Shown here: positions 62,306 through 64,000 of the stretch, piece by piece | How positions within the stretch are numbered: position 1 is the stretch's first letter | Layout: each line of letters opens with the position of its first letter | NCBI GenBank assembly: GCA_019359045.1 | Contig: JAHHIA010000003.1 | Location: forward strand, 542,138 to 606,137 | Length of the DNA stretch: 64,000 nt | Direction: 5' to 3' | From: Scytolyngbya sp. HA4215-MV1 | GTDB lineage: Bacteria; Cyanobacteriota; Cyanobacteriia; Leptolyngbyales; Leptolyngbyaceae | Made by a program: the position numbers and the translations under genes | Notes under the pieces: generated by a model | Told to the model about the DNA's origin: nothing | Database searches by the model: none | What the model saw: the letters and a program-made list of their open reading frames with translations, nothing else

Positions 62306-63742
62306 CTAATTTCCAGACATAACTGGAGTGGGCGGAGGATAGTCTGCCACTTTGCGAACGTCGCTGGACTGCTGATTGCTCACAATTGCCTGCGCTGTAA
62401 GCTTACCAGAAAGTACAGCCCCCTCCATACTGCCAAGATAACGCTGCATGGTATAACTGCCTGCTAAAAAGAAGTTTTTGATCGGTGTAACTTGATCAGG
62501 ACGGTAGGCTTGTCGTCCTGGAGTCGCGGTATAGACCGATCTGGGAGTTTTGACGATTTTGTACTTTCGCAGTTTAGCTGGATTTTCGGTGCCAAAGTGC
62601 GCTGGAAAGAGTTTTTCTAACTCTCTCATTGTTGCCTTTAGAATATCTTCTTCAGATTTGTCAATCCAATCTTTAGCGGGAGCCAATACCAGCTCTAACA
62701 TAGAGCGATCGGGATCAGCATATTCGCGACAGGTAACACTCATATCAGCATAAACGCTGAGTAACGGCGATCGTGAAAAAAGCAACTGATCGATGTCAGT
62801 CAGTTTGCGATCGAACCATAAGTGCAAGTTAATCACAGGCACTCCTTCCAACCCATCTAACTTTTTGAAGAAATTCATTTCTTTCCAGGGGGTAGGCATG
62901 AGCGCTTTGAATACATCGACCGACATTGCCGAAACATACGCATCAGCTGCAATCACCTGATCAGCAGTACCCTCTAACCCACGAATCAGAAAGCCCCGAA
63001 CCGTACCCTCAGCATTCAGCAAAATTTCTTTCAGCGGTTTGTTGAGGTGCACTTCGCCGCCTCGATCAGTAATATAGTCCACGATCGGTTGGCACAGGCG
63101 TTCGGTTGGCGACCCATCTAAAAACGCGATCTTAGAGCCATAGCGTTCTTGCAAGAAACGATTGAGCGCGGTGAGAATAATGGTTGCAGAGACCTTATCT
63201 GGCTCAATAAAGGTCAGCGCCTTGGACGCAGCGATAAAAACATCTGAGCTGACCCGTTCGTCAATGCCCTGACGTTCTAGCCATTCCAGCAAGGAATATT
63301 TGTCCATCTCTTCGACATACTTTTGTCCACGCACAACCGCTGGCACTAACCCGATCGCGAAGCGAATCTTTTGCTCCCAGGTCAACATATCGTTGTTCTG
63401 CAGAATGGATGCAATGACGTTAAAGGGAGCCGGAATGTCGGGTACATCAAAGCGAGAGAGCACCCCTGGTTTTTCAGGTTGGTTGAAAATCAACGTGTGC
63501 TGCTTCCACTGAAGTCGATCTTCGATGCCCAGTTCCTTTAACAACTGAAGCATATTGGGATAGGCTCCGAAAAAGGCATGTAAGCCGGTTTCGTACCAGT
63601 CACCGTCTTCATCTTTCCAGGCGGCGACTAGACCACCCAGAACATTACGACTTTCCAGAACAATGGGTGTGTGTCCTGCATCGGTCAAATACTTTGCACA
63701 GGCAAGCCCTGCCAAACCTGCACCCGCGATCGCAACTCGCAT
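62306..63742 (-). CDS. crtP: 15-cis-phytoene desaturase
   Basis: A 478-residue plant-type phytoene desaturase (PDS), which makes zeta-carotene from phytoene at the thylakoid or plasma membrane using plastoquinone. The FAD motif is [13 protein letters not shown] (about residues 4-16), and the C-terminal [23 protein letters not shown] is characteristic. The start is unambiguous by the motif position. A promoter with TATAAT lies 39-44 bases upstream, with an HLR1-like site over its spacer. crtB follows. Confidence 0.96.
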   Translation of the reverse strand: MRVAIAGAGLAGLACAKYLTDAGHTPIVLESRNVLGGLVAAWKDEDGDWYETGLHAFFGAYPNMLQLLKELGIEDRLQWKQHTLIFNQPEKPGVLSRFDVPDIPAPFNVIASILQNNDMLTWEQKIRFAIGLVPAVVRGQKYVEEMDKYSLLEWLERQGIDERVSSDVFIAASKALTFIEPDKVSATIILTALNRFLQERYGSKIAFLDGSPTERLCQPIVDYITDRGGEVHLNKPLKEILLNAEGTVRGFLIRGLEGTADQVIAADAYVSAMSVDVFKALMPTPWKEMNFFKKLDGLEGVPVINLHLWFDRKLTDIDQLLFSRSPLLSVYADMSVTCREYADPDRSMLELVLAPAKDWIDKSEEDILKATMRELEKLFPAHFGTENPAKLRKYKIVKTPRSVYTATPGRQAYRPDQVTPIKNFFLAGSYTMQRYLGSMEGAVLSGKLTAQAIVSNQQSSDVRKVADYPPPTPVMSGN

Positions 63743-63780
63743 GTCGTTTCTTTAGATCGATTTAATATTTAATCATTCTC

Positions 63781-63810
63781 ATTATACGTTGCAAACCGTT
63801 ACATTTTCAG
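63781..63810 (-). promoter_or_regulatory. crtP promoter with HLR1-like RpaB site
   Basis: Reading on the minus strand, C-T-G-A-A-A (63805-63810) and TATAAT (63781-63786) are spaced 18 bases apart. The spacer holds, on the plus strand, G-T-T-G-C-A-A-A-C-C-G-T-T-A-C-A-T-T (63788-63805), matching the HLR1 consensus (two G/T-TTACA repeats) at all defined positions except one. RpaB binds HLR1 in high-light genes. A light-controlled crtP promoter is inferred. Confidence 0.6.
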
Positions 63811-63845
63811 TCTGATTCTGCTTTTTGCAGGAGTTTAGCCCAACG

Positions 63846-63873
63846 AAAAAGCGCTCCCCCAGTGGAGAGCGCT
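63846..63873 (-). terminator. psbA intrinsic terminator
   Basis: On the minus strand an A-G-C-G-C-T-C-T-C-C stem pairs with G-G-G-G-A-G-C-G-C-T (one G-U pair, a few loop bases) and is followed directly by five Ts. It begins 30 bases after the psbA stop, in the right orientation. Confidence 0.8.
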
Positions 63874-63902
63874 CTTCAATCAATCAGCTCTTAGTTCGAC
63901 AA

Positions 63903-64000
63903 TTAGCCGTTGATCGCCGGAGCCGTCAGCGCCACAGGCGCAGCCTCACCCGCCGCCAAATCCAAGGGGAAGTTGTGAGCATTGCGCTCATGCATCACTT
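63903..64000 (-). CDS. psbA: photosystem II D1 protein, C-terminal end (cut by window edge)
   Basis: The last 32 codons of psbA. The visible residues [14 protein letters not shown] are the mature D1 C-terminus, with His332, Glu333, His337, Asp342 and Ala344, ligands of (or next to) the manganese cluster. The following 16-residue extension [16 protein letters not shown] is removed by CtpA in assembly. Which D1 variant it is cannot be told from this part. It is followed by an intrinsic terminator, then crtP. Confidence 0.97.
   Translation of the reverse strand, partial: VMHERNAHNFPLDLAAGEAAPVALTAPAING

Noticed and set aside
1..64000. CRISPR arrays or prophage
   Set aside because: No regularly spaced repeat-spacer pattern, cas genes, integrase or phage structural genes are visible.

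Overview
The window is cyanobacterial chromosome. It carries psbA (C-terminal end only), phytoene desaturase and phytoene synthase side by side, a biliverdin reductase, a DHNA-CoA thioesterase and many copies of the HIP1 palindrome GCGATCGC. The hormogonium-polysaccharide genes hpsA, hpsB and hpsC suggest a filamentous, gliding strain (Leptolyngbya/Oscillatoria/Nostoc-like). The exact genus cannot be told from the sequence alone.

Layout. 0-3 kb (minus strand): a cut-off CocE/NonD hydrolase, a cupin, an isochorismatase-like hydrolase and two unknown small genes. 3.3-6.8 kb (plus): an orphan ABC ATPase, ScpB, a secreted SH3 protein and a dipeptide epimerase. 6.9-14.2 kb (minus): the hps block, a 1547-residue HpsA followed by three pseudopilins. 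14.8-19.5 kb: a CPA1 antiporter, argD, trpD and a small exported protein. 19.7-23 kb: bvdR, a cupin/HxlR divergent pair with two matching operators, and an MCP-like protein. 23.4-30.2 kb (minus): a peptide-binding lipoprotein and a DUF4331-TPR-nickel/cobalt transporter operon. 30.4-36.8 kb: accessory genes (PLD-like, DUF2278, DUF4288, LURP-one, DUF3592, a Cys-rich protein) and tRNA-Ala(CGC). 37-41 kb: SulP transporter, thioesterase, ABC-F ATPase. 41.3-42.4 kb: a decayed patch with two antitoxin remnants and DUF1993. 42.9-50.8 kb: an exported TPR-CHAT protein and a 1595-residue CBS/PAS/GAF histidine kinase. 50.9-56.9 kb: cell-envelope proteins (DUF2927, PG-binding/SH3, L,D-transpeptidase). 57-64 kb: housekeeping genes (phosphoribosyltransferase, uracil-DNA glycosylase, YebC, FAD hydroxylase), crtB, crtP and psbA.

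The most notable non-coding signals are three copies of an 81-bp MITE-like element, two of them with perfect 8-bp target duplications and one cutting an antitoxin gene; paired 21-bp operators between the cupin and HxlR genes; an HLR1 (RpaB-type) motif in the crtP promoter; and perfect hairpins inside or beside the 5' ends of the DUF4331 and TPR genes. I saw no CRISPR array, prophage, complete insertion sequence or clear defence system.
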